64,000 nt of DNA from Streptomyces sp. NBC_01353 (GCF_036237275.1 NZ_CP108352.1:682001-746000); one strand, 5' to 3'. Positions 16,667 through 26,428 are shown, counted from the first letter of the stretch. Numbers and translations are program-made. Notes: generated by a model from the letters alone, not told the origin.

Positions 16667-16834
16667 GGAGCCATCGTCGCAGGTCGCCCGGGACTGCCGT
16701 ACGGGGTTTCCAGATGACGGATCGCCATACTCCACCCCGGTGGTTGTGGCGGCCGGGCCCATAGAAGGCCCGCGCGGTCCGCGCCTAACCTCCCGGCCAT
16801 CGACCCGCCTTGAACGAGCCGCCCGGGAGACCCC

Positions 16835-18451
16835 ATGCGTCCATTCCGTCCGCTCCGCCCACGCGCGCCGCGCCGGCTGACAGCGCTGCTGCTGTTCGCC
16901 GCCGCGACCCTCTTCCCCGTCACGACCCCGGCGGCAGCCGCCCCCTCCGCGGCCCCCGTCCCCGTGCCGGGCACCCTCCAGCCGTACACGATCGACGCCG
17001 TCCACAGCTCAGGGGTGTCGTCGGGCGGCTATATGGCCACCCAGCTCCATGTGGCGTACTCCGGTACGTTCAGCGGCTCGGCGGCCTTCGCCTCGGGGCC
17101 GTACAACTGCGCCCAGAACACTCTGAACCTCGCCCTCTACGCCTGCATGGACACCATGCAGAACCTTCAGCTCGCACAGTTGGAGCAGACCACCCGGAAC
17201 TGGTCGGCCCAGGGACTCGTCGACCCGGTGGCGAACCTGGCGGGCGACCCGGTCTACGTCTTCAGCGGCTCGAACGACACGACGGTCAAGCGGCCGGTGG
17301 CGGACGCGCTGGCCGACTACTACGGACGGTTCGGCGCCCGCGTCCAGTACAACCGGAGCACCGCGGCCGGGCACGCCTGGATCAGCCCGCTCGGCCCCAA
17401 CTCCTGTACGGTCACGCAGTCTCCATGGATCAACAACTGCGGAATCGACGCCGAGCGGGAGCTGCTCGGCCATCTTCTGGGTTCCGTGGCCGCGCCCAGC
17501 TCGGACCCCGGCGGGAGCCTGATCCAGTTCGACCAGAACGCCTACGCACCCGGTGGCGCGGCGGCGCCGCTGTCGCTGGACGACAAGGGCTTCGTCTATG
17601 TGCCGACGTCCTGCGCCGGGGGCGCGACGTGCTCCTTGATGGTGGCGCTGCACGGCTGCAAGCAGGGGTACGGATACCAGGGCTTCGGAACCCGGTTCAT
17701 CGACAACGCGTACCTCAACGAGTACGCCGACACCAACGACATGATCGTGCTGTATCCGCAGGCCGTCCCGACGGCGACGCTGGAGAACCCCAACGGCTGC
17801 TGGAACTGGTGGGGTTACCTCGGTGACTCGTCGTACGCACGGCACGGCGGCAAGCAGATCGAGGCGATCATGGGGATGGTCCGTGCGCTGCGCGGCTCCA
17901 CTCCCCCGCCCGTGACCGACCGGGTGACGCTGTCGAGCGTGGACGCGCAGGACGGCTATGTGAAGGCCGCGGCCGACGGATCGGGACCGGCGGTGGGCAC
18001 CCTGGAGGACTCCTCCGGTCTGGCGCTGGGCCGTGGCACCGACGGCAAGGTGAACCGCACGCTGCTCTCCTTCGACACGTCGAAGATCCCTGCAGGCAAG
18101 GAGATCACCCGCGCCTATCTGACGGTGAACCGCAGCAGCGGCTCGGGCGATCCCTGGGCCTCCCCGGCGGGCAACAAGCTGCTCGTGGACGTCACCACGG
18201 GCTGCTTCGGCTCGTGCGCCGTCGAGCCCGCGGACTGGTCGGCCGCGGCCACGGCGGCGGGCGGGGCGCAGATCGCCTCGTTCTCCTCGGGCTCCGCCTC
18301 CTCCACGGATCTGTCGGCGCCGGCGCTCGCGGCCATCGACCGCTCCGGCACGACCCAGGTTCGGCTCCGTTTCGAATCGGCCCAGGCGGCGACGGCGTAT
18401 CTCTTCGTCAATCAGTCCACTCCGGTGACGCTGACGGTCGAGTACCGCTGA
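16835..18451 (+). CDS. secreted PHB-depolymerase-type esterase with C-terminal beta domain
   Basis: 538 residues. A Sec signal peptide (RLTALLLFAAATLFPVTTPAAAA, about residues 14-36) leads into an esterase domain with nucleophile region SSGVSSGGYMATQLHVAYSG (about residues 57-76) and VYVFSGSNDTTV. A second catalytic block with ALHGCKQGYG and NPNGCWNWWGYLG follows. These match extracellular polyhydroxybutyrate depolymerases. A Pro-rich hinge (STPPPVTD, about residue 355) joins a DNRLRE-like beta domain of about 180 residues that starts VTLSSVDAQDGYVKAA and may bind polymer. A perfect hairpin follows. Confidence 0.87.
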   Translation: MRPFRPLRPRAPRRLTALLLFAAATLFPVTTPAAAAPSAAPVPVPGTLQPYTIDAVHSSGVSSGGYMATQLHVAYSGTFSGSAAFASGPYNCAQNTLNLALYACMDTMQNLQLAQLEQTTRNWSAQGLVDPVANLAGDPVYVFSGSNDTTVKRPVADALADYYGRFGARVQYNRSTAAGHAWISPLGPNSCTVTQSPWINNCGIDAERELLGHLLGSVAAPSSDPGGSLIQFDQNAYAPGGAAAPLSLDDKGFVYVPTSCAGGATCSLMVALHGCKQGYGYQGFGTRFIDNAYLNEYADTNDMIVLYPQAVPTATLENPNGCWNWWGYLGDSSYARHGGKQIEAIMGMVRALRGSTPPPVTDRVTLSSVDAQDGYVKAAADGSGPAVGTLEDSSGLALGRGTDGKVNRTLLSFDTSKIPAGKEITRAYLTVNRSSGSGDPWASPAGNKLLVDVTTGCFGSCAVEPADWSAAATAAGGAQIASFSSGSASSTDLSAPALAAIDRSGTTQVRLRFESAQAATAYLFVNQSTPVTLTVEYR

Positions 18452-18458
18452 TCCCGAC

Positions 18459-18499
18459 CCGCCGGACGGGCGCCCCGCGGGGCATCACCCGTCCGGCGG
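18459..18499 (+). terminator. intrinsic-type hairpin after the esterase gene
   Basis: CCGCCGGACGGG (18459-18470) pairs perfectly with CCCGTCCGGCGG (18488-18499) around a 17-base loop that itself contains CCCCGCGGGG. It begins 8 bases after the stop codon. Confidence 0.75.
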
Positions 18500-18671
18500 A
18501 CAGCTCGGGGGCCACTTCGCGCGCCGCGAGAGCCGCCGGGCACCGCATGACCGCGCGGGCGGCGTCCGCCGCGGCCACGGTCGGTCACCGACACCGGCGG
18601 GTGGGAAGCGCCGGCTGCTGTTCCAGTGAAGGGAGCACTGCCTGGACGTCGACGCACCTGGACGGCACCTG

Positions 18672-21176
18672 ATGACGATGTCTCCCCTCGGTTCCTTCGG
18701 TGGACCGGACCCGTTCAACGAGCTCCTCAACCGCTTCTTCGGGATGTCGCCGGCAGCCTCTCCCCCGGCCGTCCAGCGGGTGCCGATCGGCAGGCTGCTG
18801 ACGGACTCCGCACGGCAGCTGCTCGACCGGGCCACCACCCGAGCCGCCGACGACGGCAGCGCCGACCTCGACACCGAGCACCTGCTGTGGGCCTGCACCC
18901 AGATCGACCCCGCCCGCAGCCTGCTCGCCCAGGCGGGCGCCGACCCCGACGAGTTGGGCAAGGCGATCGCGGAGGTCCTACCGGGAGAGAGCAGCGTTCC
19001 GTCCGCGGAGCCTGGGCTCACCCCGGCCGCAAAGCGGGTCCTGTTGCGGGCGTACGAACGCTCGCAGGCGTCGGGGGTCTCGTACATCGGCCCCGAGCAC
19101 ATCCTCGGCGCGCTCCTCGACGATCCGAACGGGGCGGCTGCGAAGGTGCTGAGCGGGTACGGGACGGATGTCGACGGTCTGCGGTCCACGGCCGACCGGA
19201 CGGCGCGGCCTGAGGGCGCCCCGGCTGCCAAGCCGGAGAGCAGGACGCCCACGCTCGACGAGTACGGCCGGGATCTGACCGAGGAGGCGCGGGCGGGGAA
19301 GCTCGACCCGGTGGTGGGGCGGGCGGAGGAGATCGAGCAGACCGTCGAGATCCTCTCCCGCCGCTCGAAGAACAATCCGGTCCTCATCGGCGAGCCGGGC
19401 GTCGGCAAGACCGCGATCGTGGAGGGGCTCGCCCAGCGGATCGTGGCGGGCGAGGTGCCGAAGACCCTGGAGGGCAAGCGGGTCATCGCCCTGGACCTGT
19501 CCGGGCTCGTCGCCGGGGCGCAGTACCGCGGCCAGTTCGAGGAACGGCTGAAGAACGTCATCGACGAGGTGAAGGCGGACGCGGACTCGACGGTGCTCTT
19601 CATCGACGAGCTGCACACGGTGGTGGGCGCGGGCGCGACCGGCGAGGGCTCGATGGACGCCGGCAACATGCTCAAGCCGGCGCTGGCCCGCGGCGAGCTG
19701 CATGTGGTGGGCGCGACGACGATCGACGAGTACCGGCGGTACGTGGAGAAGGACGCGGCGCTGGAGCGACGCTTCCAGCCCGTGATGATCCCGGAGCCCT
19801 CGGTGGAGGAGACCATCCTGATCCTGGAGGGTCTGCGGGACTCCTACGAAGCCCACCACCAGGTCCGCTACAGCGACGCCGCGCTCGTGGCGGCCTCCGA
19901 GCTGTCCGACCGCTATGTCTCCGACCGGTTCCTGCCCGACAAGGCCATCGACCTGCTGGACCAGACGGGAGCCCGGGTGCGGCTGCGCTCGCTGGGCAAG
20001 TCGACCGAGGTGGTCGGCCGCGAGGACCGGCTGGCGAAACTGCGCCGTGAGAAGGACGAGGCCGTCGGCGCCGAGGACTTCGAGAAGGCGAACGAGCTCA
20101 AGCAGGAGATCGCCCGCCTGGAGGGCGAGCTGGCGGGGGTCGAGGAGCGGCGCGAGGGCGTGATGGAGGTGACCGCCGACGACATCGCGGAGGTGCTGTC
20201 CCGGCGTACCGGCATCCCCATGGCACAGATGACGCAGAGCGAGAAGGAGAAGCTCCTCAAGCTGGAGGACGCCCTGCACAGCCGGGTGGTGGGTCAGGAC
20301 GAGGCGGTCACCGCCATCGCCCAGGCCGTGCGCCGCAACCGGGCGGGCATGGGCGACCCGAACCGTCCGGTGGGCTCGTTCCTCTTCCTCGGCCCGACCG
20401 GTGTCGGCAAGACCGAACTGGCCAAGGCGCTGGCTGAGTTGCTGTTCGGCGACGAGAGCCGCATGGTCCGCTTCGACATGAGCGAGTTCCAGGAGAAGCA
20501 CACGGTCTCCCGGCTCGTCGGCGCCCCGCCCGGATACGTCGGTCATGAGGAGGCGGGTCAGCTCACCGAGAAGGTACGCCGGCAGCCGTACAGCGTGCTG
20601 CTCTTCGACGAGGTGGAGAAGGCGCACCCTGATGTCTTCCACACCCTGCTGCAGGTGCTCGACGACGGGCGCCTCACGGACTCCCAGGGGCGGACGGTCG
20701 ACTTCCGCCACTGCGTGGTCATCATGACGTCGAACATCGGCGCCCAGCGGATCCTGGCCCATCACGGCGATGTCTCGGAGATCCGGGACGACCTGAAGAA
20801 GGATCTGAGGGCGTACTTCGCGCCCGAGTTCCTCAACCGCATCGACGAAACGATCATCTTCCACGGTCTCGCCGCGGACGATCTCACCCGGATCCTCGAC
20901 ATGCTGCTGCGGCAGAGCGAACGCCGCGTCCGGGCGCAGGGCCTGGAGCTGGAGGTGACGGAGGCGGCGAAGAAGCTGCTCGTCGCCCACGGCCACCAGC
21001 CGGAGTTCGGCGCCCGGCCGTTGCGCCGCACGATCCAGGCGGAGCTCGACAACAGGATCGCGGACCTGCTCCTGGGTGGCGAGGCCGACCCCGGCGACAC
21101 GATCGTCGCGGACGTCGTGAACGACGCCCTGGTGTGCCGGGTGAGCAAGCAGGAGGCCGGTTCGCTCGCCGCGTGA
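18672..21176 (+). CDS. ClpC/ClpB-like AAA+ unfoldase
   Basis: 834 residues. After an unusual N-terminal [14 protein letters not shown] stretch come a Clp_N double repeat (about 45-190), the first AAA+ domain with GEPGVGKT (about 240), [13 protein letters not shown] and an Arg finger region, and a short UVR-like middle coiled coil ([19 protein letters not shown]). The second AAA+ domain has GPTGVGKT (about 573) and [14 protein letters not shown], followed by ClpB_D2. The short middle domain is ClpC-like. However, the stretch between TSNIGAQRI and [10 protein letters not shown] has no (L/I)GF tripeptide, so docking to ClpP is doubtful and a disaggregase role is possible. Upstream I found no clear HAIR, CIRCE or ClgR box. 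Confidence 0.93.
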   Translation: MTMSPLGSFGGPDPFNELLNRFFGMSPAASPPAVQRVPIGRLLTDSARQLLDRATTRAADDGSADLDTEHLLWACTQIDPARSLLAQAGADPDELGKAIAEVLPGESSVPSAEPGLTPAAKRVLLRAYERSQASGVSYIGPEHILGALLDDPNGAAAKVLSGYGTDVDGLRSTADRTARPEGAPAAKPESRTPTLDEYGRDLTEEARAGKLDPVVGRAEEIEQTVEILSRRSKNNPVLIGEPGVGKTAIVEGLAQRIVAGEVPKTLEGKRVIALDLSGLVAGAQYRGQFEERLKNVIDEVKADADSTVLFIDELHTVVGAGATGEGSMDAGNMLKPALARGELHVVGATTIDEYRRYVEKDAALERRFQPVMIPEPSVEETILILEGLRDSYEAHHQVRYSDAALVAASELSDRYVSDRFLPDKAIDLLDQTGARVRLRSLGKSTEVVGREDRLAKLRREKDEAVGAEDFEKANELKQEIARLEGELAGVEERREGVMEVTADDIAEVLSRRTGIPMAQMTQSEKEKLLKLEDALHSRVVGQDEAVTAIAQAVRRNRAGMGDPNRPVGSFLFLGPTGVGKTELAKALAELLFGDESRMVRFDMSEFQEKHTVSRLVGAPPGYVGHEEAGQLTEKVRRQPYSVLLFDEVEKAHPDVFHTLLQVLDDGRLTDSQGRTVDFRHCVVIMTSNIGAQRILAHHGDVSEIRDDLKKDLRAYFAPEFLNRIDETIIFHGLAADDLTRILDMLLRQSERRVRAQGLELEVTEAAKKLLVAHGHQPEFGARPLRRTIQAELDNRIADLLLGGEADPGDTIVADVVNDALVCRVSKQEAGSLAA

Positions 21177-21229
21177 CACCCCATAGCCCGCGGGGCACGG
21201 AAGTGACGTCTCCCCTTCCGGCCCCGCGG

Positions 21230-21313
21230 CCCCATGCCGGCGCCTTCCGGCTCGAGGCTCCATACCGGCGCCTTCCGGCCCGAGGCCCCATGCCGGGGCC
21301 TTCCGGCTCGAGG
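21230..21313. repeat. 28-bp tandem hairpin array, three copies
   Basis: Units at 21230-21257, 21258-21285 and 21286-21313, plus a partial fourth, each read (C)YCCATRCCGGNGCCTTCCGG. In each, a GCCGG- or CCGG-type arm pairs with CCGGC around a CGCCTT-like loop, so the RNA would form a string of small hairpins. It lies between the converging ClpC-like and ABC permease genes and may terminate both. Confidence 0.85.
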
Positions 21314-21332
21314 CTCCATGCTGTCTCCGTGC

Positions 21333-23684
21333 TCACTCGCCGCGCAGCGCCTCCGAGATGGTGAGACGCGCGGCGCGGCGGGCGGGGATCAGGGCGCCGA
21401 TGACGGCGAGCGTGACGCCGGCCAGGGCGAGCAGGGCGAGGGTCGGGGCGGCCCAGACATCGAGGACCGAGCTCGGGAGCGTCACCAGCGCCGCCTCGGC
21501 CACCAGCGGTACCACCACCCGATGGGCGACCATGCCGAGCGGTACCCCGATCAGGCCGCCGATCGCTCCGAGCGCCGCCATCGAGGTCACCACCATGGCG
21601 ATCACCTGACGCGGGGTCATCCCGATCGACTTGAGCATCCCCATGTCCCTTCGGCGTTCCCTGGTGTTGAGGACGACGGTGTTGAAGACGCCGAGCGCGG
21701 CGACCGTGCCGAGCATCAAGGACAGGGCCGTGGAGAGGCTGATGACGGCGACCGTGAAGGAAGCGGGTTCGTTGAAGATGGGGTGGAGACCGGGACCCGC
21801 CGCCTTGTCCACCGCGGCCGCGTACTGCTCCGGCGTGGTCTCGGGGTCGAGCTTGATGTGGTACCGGTACTGGTGGGCCTGCGGCCGGTAGTTGGCGTCG
21901 AGCCGGGTCAGTGTCCCCCGGTCGAACAGCGGCCGGTTCGGCTCGTGGTTCATCAGCGAGCCGACGACCGTCACCTCGGTCCTCTTCCCTTCCAGGACCA
22001 GGGTGAGCCTGTCGCCCACCTTCCCGCCGGTCTGCTTCAGGAACTCCGAGGCCACGACGGTCTCCCCGGGGCCCTTCAGCCACCGCCCGTCGACGAGCTG
22101 CTTCTCGTACCCGAGCGCCGCGTGATCCCCGCGCAGGAAGAATCCGTCGACGGCGTCCGCCTGACCGACCAGGACAAGGGGGACGATCAGGTCGGGCGTC
22201 ACCTCTGCCGCGCCGGGCGCGGAGCGCAGCAGCGCCTCCATCTCGCGATCGCTCCGTTCCTTCGCCGTCTCCTCGCCGAAGAACGGGTTCGCCGGCCTCA
22301 TGGTGAGATCGACGTCCTCCTGCGAGGCGTCCGTCACCTTCACGACGGTGTCGGCGAGACCGCTCGCGAAGGTCACCGTCAGCACCCCGAGCACGATCGC
22401 GGACAGCGTCAGTGCGGTGCGGCCCGGCCGGGCCAACGGGAGACCGAGGCCCAGGCTGACCGCTCGCGGCAGCCGCGTCCCGCTCAGCCGACGCTGGATC
22501 CGCAGCCCATGACCGGTCCGACGCGGGGCGCTGCCGGCGCTGATGGCCTCGGTCGCGGAGAGCCGACGGGCCCGCAGCGCCGGGACGAGTGCGGCGAGGA
22601 GCACCACGAGCGGCATCCCGATCAGGGCGGCGAGCTCCACCCGGAGGCTGATCCCCTCGATGCGCATGCCGGTTCCCTGGAAGGCGCCGGACAGCAGCGG
22701 GCGGGCGGCGAGGTCGCCGAGGGCGGTGCCGAGCACGCAGCCGAGCACGGCCGGTACGGACACCATCAGGAGGTAGACGGTCGTGACCTGACCGGGTGTG
22801 AAGCCCAGGGCCTTGAGGACACCGATGTGCCGGAAGCCGGAGATCACGGCGCCGCTCACGACGTTCGCCACGATCAGTACGGCGACCGCGAGGCCGAGGA
22901 CGCCGAAGACCAGGAGGAAGGGCACGTACGAGCCTGGTCCGGACGCCACGTCGCGCTGGATGGTGAGGTACGAGTGCGAGGCGAGCAAGGAGTCGGACGG
23001 GAGCGTGGAGTCGACCGCGGTGAGCCCGGCCGCCACGTCGGCGTCCGTGGCGTGGTCGGTGAAGCGGTAGAGCATCTCGGTCATGGTGGGGCCGAGCGCG
23101 TCGATCTGGTCCGGTGAGACCCATCCGTCGGCGCTGTTGCTCAGGCTGTGCGCGTAGCCGACGACGGTGAGGTCCGACAGGCCGGGCACCTTGATCGTGT
23201 CGCCGAGCGGGAAGCCGGGGCTCTCCGCCTCGAAGGGCAGCAGGGCGGTCGCGGGCCGCGGGTCGTTGACGACGATCTCACCCGGGGCGGTTGCCCAGCG
23301 TCCCTTCCACAGGTCGACGCGGTCCACGTCCCCGCCGGGACCGGAGCGGCCCACCACGTTGAAGGGGCCGACGTAGCGCGGCTGGTTGCCCTCGGGAACC
23401 TGGAGGACGGCCAGCGGGTACGGACCGGCCGCCGCCTCGACGCCGTCCGCCTCGGACGCCTCTCTCAGCCGCGCGTCCGAAACCTTGGCCGAGTCGTACG
23501 CGGCGACGGCGTGTGCCCCGTGCTGCTGGGCGAAGCCCTTGTCGAAGGGCCCCGAGGCCGCCTCCAGGAGGCCGAGGGCCACCACGATGGTGGCGGTGGA
23601 GAAGAGGACGACGAGGCCGATGACGAAGGTCTGCAATCGGCGACGCCGGACGGCCGCGCGCGAGGCGCGCCACACCGCGCTCAT
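21333..23684 (-). CDS. FtsX/MacB-type ABC transporter permease
   Basis: 783 residues with the two-FtsX-domain layout of large ABC exporters. TM1 (LQTFVIGLVVLFSTATIVVALGLLE) precedes an extracytoplasmic domain of about 200 residues. The first FtsX core (VPFLLVFGVLGLAVAVLIVANVVSGAVISGFRHIGVLKALGFTPGQV) is followed by a second extracytoplasmic block and a second core (RRRDMGMLKSIGMTPRQVIAMVV). It ends PARRAARLTISEALRGE, the normal family end. ATG at 23684 overlaps the ATPase stop (ATGA); the longer frame upstream is antisense to nothing but lies in the ATPase gene. It probably exports peptides or lipids, or relieves cell-envelope stress. Confidence 0.93.
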   Translation of the reverse strand: MSAVWRASRAAVRRRRLQTFVIGLVVLFSTATIVVALGLLEAASGPFDKGFAQQHGAHAVAAYDSAKVSDARLREASEADGVEAAAGPYPLAVLQVPEGNQPRYVGPFNVVGRSGPGGDVDRVDLWKGRWATAPGEIVVNDPRPATALLPFEAESPGFPLGDTIKVPGLSDLTVVGYAHSLSNSADGWVSPDQIDALGPTMTEMLYRFTDHATDADVAAGLTAVDSTLPSDSLLASHSYLTIQRDVASGPGSYVPFLLVFGVLGLAVAVLIVANVVSGAVISGFRHIGVLKALGFTPGQVTTVYLLMVSVPAVLGCVLGTALGDLAARPLLSGAFQGTGMRIEGISLRVELAALIGMPLVVLLAALVPALRARRLSATEAISAGSAPRRTGHGLRIQRRLSGTRLPRAVSLGLGLPLARPGRTALTLSAIVLGVLTVTFASGLADTVVKVTDASQEDVDLTMRPANPFFGEETAKERSDREMEALLRSAPGAAEVTPDLIVPLVLVGQADAVDGFFLRGDHAALGYEKQLVDGRWLKGPGETVVASEFLKQTGGKVGDRLTLVLEGKRTEVTVVGSLMNHEPNRPLFDRGTLTRLDANYRPQAHQYRYHIKLDPETTPEQYAAAVDKAAGPGLHPIFNEPASFTVAVISLSTALSLMLGTVAALGVFNTVVLNTRERRRDMGMLKSIGMTPRQVIAMVVTSMAALGAIGGLIGVPLGMVAHRVVVPLVAEAALVTLPSSVLDVWAAPTLALLALAGVTLAVIGALIPARRAARLTISEALRGE

Positions 23685-24403
23685 GCCGTGCGCTCCACGC
23701 TGCGTTCGCCGGCCACCCGGCCGTCGACCATGTCGACGATCCGGCCGGCGCAGCGCGCCGCCATCCGCTCGTCGTGGGTGACCATGAGCAGGGTCTGCCC
23801 GATCTGGTTGAGGTCGAGGAGCAGATCCATGATCTGTTCGCCTGCCCGGGTGTCGACGGCGCCGGTCGGCTCGTCCGCGAGGAGCAGCGCGGGCCGGTTC
23901 ATCAGGGCGCGGGCGACGGCGACACGCTGGCGTTCGCCGCCGCTGAGCACCGCCGGGTAGGCGCCCCGGCGGTCGGCGATGCCGAGTTCGTCGAGGAGTT
24001 CCAGGGCCCGGCGGCGGGCCTGCGCGGCCGGCGTGCCGGTGAGCTGGGCGGCGAGGGCCACGTTGTCGAGGGCCGGCAGGTCGTCGAGCAGGTTGAAGAA
24101 CTGGAAGACCATGCCGATGCGGCGCCGCCGGAAGAGGGCCAGCTCCTTCTCGTTCATGCCGGTGAGTTCGTCGCCATGGACGAGCACGCTGCCGGAGGTG
24201 GGCCGGTCGAGTCCGGCGACCATGTTGAGCAGGGTGGACTTGCCGCACCCCGAGGGCCCCATGACGGCGACGGCCTCGCCACTGCGGATCTCCAGCGAGA
24301 CGCCGTCCAGGGCGCTGGTCTCTCCGAACTCCTTGCGTACGCCGTCGAGTCGTACGACGATCTGGGTGGTCCGGCCGGTGATGGTGTCCATGTCCGTGGT
24401 CAT
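23681..24403 (-). CDS. ABC transporter ATP-binding protein (LolD/MacB type)
   Basis: 240 residues with Walker A GPSGCGKST (about 49-57), Q-loop VFQFFNLLDDL, signature LSGGERQRVAVARAL, Walker B LLLADEPTGAVD and H-loop VTHDE. The GAVDTRAGEQIMDLLLDLN stretch is typical of the LolD/MacB/BceA exporter class. It is coupled to the permease by a four-base overlap and diverges from a histidine kinase gene 140 bases away. BceAB-like modules are often controlled by an adjacent two-component system, so that system may regulate it. Confidence 0.95.
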   Translation of the reverse strand: MTTDMDTITGRTTQIVVRLDGVRKEFGETSALDGVSLEIRSGEAVAVMGPSGCGKSTLLNMVAGLDRPTSGSVLVHGDELTGMNEKELALFRRRRIGMVFQFFNLLDDLPALDNVALAAQLTGTPAAQARRRALELLDELGIADRRGAYPAVLSGGERQRVAVARALMNRPALLLADEPTGAVDTRAGEQIMDLLLDLNQIGQTLLMVTHDERMAARCAGRIVDMVDGRVAGERSVERTA

Positions 24404-24542
24404 GGCAGGAAAGCTACGGTCCGGGTCTCGGTCGGAGCATCACTCCCCCGAGGTATCCGCGGAGCCGCGTCATCCTGGGGATGTATGCGGCTGCATCCCC
24501 GTACTGATGCGGATGACCTGGCGTTCTGCGAGGGTGAACCCC

Positions 24543-25388
24543 GTGGGTGGATCATGGGTGGGGTGGTGGGCGGCCGGTGCGTTGGCGGCACTCGGGGCCG
24601 TCGCGGGTTGGCTGGCGGTGGCTTTGGTACGGGCCCGGCGGCTGCAGCGCAGGACGCTGGAGGACCGGCGCCGGCTGCTCGAAGGGGAGCGGGAGAGCGC
24701 GGCCCGGATCGCGGTCGAGGAGGAACGCGCCCGGATCGCCCGCGAGTTGCACGACATCGTCAGCCACAATGTGGCGCTGATGGTGGTGCAGGCGAGTGCG
24801 GCCCGTGAGGTGCTCGCCACGCTGCCCGAGGAGGCGGCGACGGCGATGGAGGCCGTCGAGTCGGCGGGCCGGGACACGATGACCGAGCTGCGTCATCTGC
24901 TCGGACTGCTCGCGCCCTCGCCGAGCGGTGAGGACGAGCCGTACGCGGCGGAGCTCTCCCCGCTCGCTCCGCAGCCGGGTCTGGGCCGGCTCGGTCCGCT
25001 GGTCGACCGGATCGCCTTCGCGGGGCTGCCGGTCGAGGTACGGATCTCGGGCGAGCCGCGGTCGCTGCCGACCGGGGTGGACGTGACGGCGTACCGGATC
25101 GTGCAGGAGGCGCTGACGAACGCGCTCAGGCACGGCGACGGGGGGAAGGCGGAGGTGTCGGTGCGATATGGGGAGCGGTACGTGCGGGTGGAGGTGCTCA
25201 ACAGCGGGCCGAGCGTGCTGTCCGGCGACGCCGCGCCGAAGCTGTCGCTCCGTGACCACGCGGGTGCGGGCCGCGGGTTGATCGGGCTGCGCGAGAGGGT
25301 CGCGGTGTACGGCGGAGAGCTGGACGCCCGGCGACGGCTCGGTGGCGGATACCGCGTCCGGGCCCGGATCCCGCTGGACGGCGCGTGA
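24543..25388 (+). CDS. sensor histidine kinase (HisKA_3, NarL-partner class)
   Basis: About 281 residues. A single N-terminal TM segment (WAAGALAALGAVAGWLAVALV) leads into a coiled linker and the dimerisation/phosphoacceptor motif EERARIARELHDIVSHNVALMVVQ, with phospho-His in ELHD. The ATPase domain has ALTNALRHGDG (N box) and GRGLIGLRERVAVYGGEL (G box). The sensor region is very short, so it probably senses the membrane or a partner protein. GTG at 24543 follows GAGGG; ATG at 24507 is an alternative. It overlaps the response regulator start (GTGA). Confidence 0.9.
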   Translation: MGGSWVGWWAAGALAALGAVAGWLAVALVRARRLQRRTLEDRRRLLEGERESAARIAVEEERARIARELHDIVSHNVALMVVQASAAREVLATLPEEAATAMEAVESAGRDTMTELRHLLGLLAPSPSGEDEPYAAELSPLAPQPGLGRLGPLVDRIAFAGLPVEVRISGEPRSLPTGVDVTAYRIVQEALTNALRHGDGGKAEVSVRYGERYVRVEVLNSGPSVLSGDAAPKLSLRDHAGAGRGLIGLRERVAVYGGELDARRRLGGGYRVRARIPLDGA

Positions 25389-26110
25389 CGGCCGCGGAGG
25401 CGGGGGCGTACGAGGTGTCCCCACGGGCGCCTCGGGTGCTCATCGCCGACGACCAGGGGCTGATCCGTACCGGCTTCCGGCTGATCCTGACGACTCGCGG
25501 CATCGAGGTCGTCGGGGAGGCGTCCGACGGGGCCGAGGCGGTGGCAGCGGCGCGGCGACTACGCCCTGACGTGGTCCTGATGGACATCCGGATGCCGGGG
25601 ATGGACGGCCTGGAGGCCACGCGGAGGATCCTGGCCGAGTCGCCGCACCGCAAGGTGCTGATGCTGACGACCTTCGACCTGGACCGTTATGTGTACGCGG
25701 CGCTGGCCCTGGGCGCGAGCGGGTTTCTGCTGAAGGACGTGACGCCGGAGCATCTGGCGGCGTCCGTACGGCTGGTGGACACCGGCGACGCGCTGCTGGC
25801 GCCGTCGATCACCCGCCGTCTGGTGGAGCGCTTCGCGAGCGGCGACCGGGCGTCGGGGGCGGGCTGCGACGCGCCTGCGGTTCACCGTGATCTGGCGGCG
25901 CTGACGCCCCGGGAGCGGGAGGTCCTCACGCTGATGGGGCGCGGGCTCTCCAACACGGAGCTGGCCGGGAGGCTGACGTTGAGCGAGGCGACCGTGAAGA
26001 CCCATGTGGCCCGGATCTTCGCGAAGCTGGCGCTGCGGGACCGGGCCCAGGCGGTGGTCCTCGCGTACGAGACGGGCCTGGTCACCCCTGGCGACGCGGT
26101 GGAGGGCTGA
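25385..26110 (+). CDS. NarL/FixJ-type response regulator
   Basis: 241 residues. The receiver domain spans about residues 17-135, with the acidic pocket ADDQ, phospho-Asp in VVLMDIRMPGMDG, Thr in LTTFD and Lys in LLKDV. A LuxR-type HTH follows (LTPREREVLTLMGRGLSNTELAGRLTLSEATVKTHVARIFAKLALRDRAQAVV). GTG at 25385 is embedded in the kinase stop, giving strict coupling. The divergent ABC exporter is the best candidate target. Confidence 0.95.
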   Translation: MTAAEAGAYEVSPRAPRVLIADDQGLIRTGFRLILTTRGIEVVGEASDGAEAVAAARRLRPDVVLMDIRMPGMDGLEATRRILAESPHRKVLMLTTFDLDRYVYAALALGASGFLLKDVTPEHLAASVRLVDTGDALLAPSITRRLVERFASGDRASGAGCDAPAVHRDLAALTPREREVLTLMGRGLSNTELAGRLTLSEATVKTHVARIFAKLALRDRAQAVVLAYETGLVTPGDAVEG

Positions 26111-26122
26111 CGGGCCGGAGGT

Positions 26123-26428
26123 TCAGGAGGACTTGGTCCATTCGAGGGTCACCCGCAGGTTCGCGCTGCTGCTGCCCTTGACGATGAGTGCGGTCAGGCC
26201 GCCCGCATCCAGGCCCAGTTCGCAGCCGAACTCGACGGTCGCCCGGTCCGGCGCCGCCTGGTGCAGCGCATGGCTGAGCTGGCCGGCGAAGGAGGACAGG
26301 GCGCGGGTGACCCCGGAGAGGTCCGGAAGGCGGTCGCCCAGGCCCTCCAGTTCCGAGTCGGGACCGAGCCGCTCCGCCTCCACGTAGAGCACGGCGCCTT
26401 CGACCTCGACCTTGGTGACGTCCCGCAT
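26123..26428 (-). CDS. trypsin-co-occurring domain (trypco1/CU044_2847) protein
   Basis: A 101-residue single-domain protein with the opening TKVEVEGAVLYVEAER and the closing VEFGCELGLDAGGLTALIVKGSSSANLRVTLEW, a pattern I recognise as trypsin-co-occurring domain 1. ATG at 26428 follows GGAGGGAT. These domains usually sit beside trypsin-like protease or effector-associated genes in conflict or signalling islands. None is visible within several kilobases, so this copy is an orphan. The molecular role is unknown. Confidence 0.75.
   Translation of the reverse strand: MRDVTKVEVEGAVLYVEAERLGPDSELEGLGDRLPDLSGVTRALSSFAGQLSHALHQAAPDRATVEFGCELGLDAGGLTALIVKGSSSANLRVTLEWTKSS

Noticed and set aside
18978-21263. 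761-codon open frame on the minus strand opposite the ClpC-like gene
   Set aside because: No domain, composition typical of antisense shadow, and the sense strand carries a full AAA+ protein.
23685-24248. N-terminal extension of the ABC permease frame
   Set aside because: It overlaps the ATPase gene in another frame, and ATGA coupling at 23681-23684 fixes the start.
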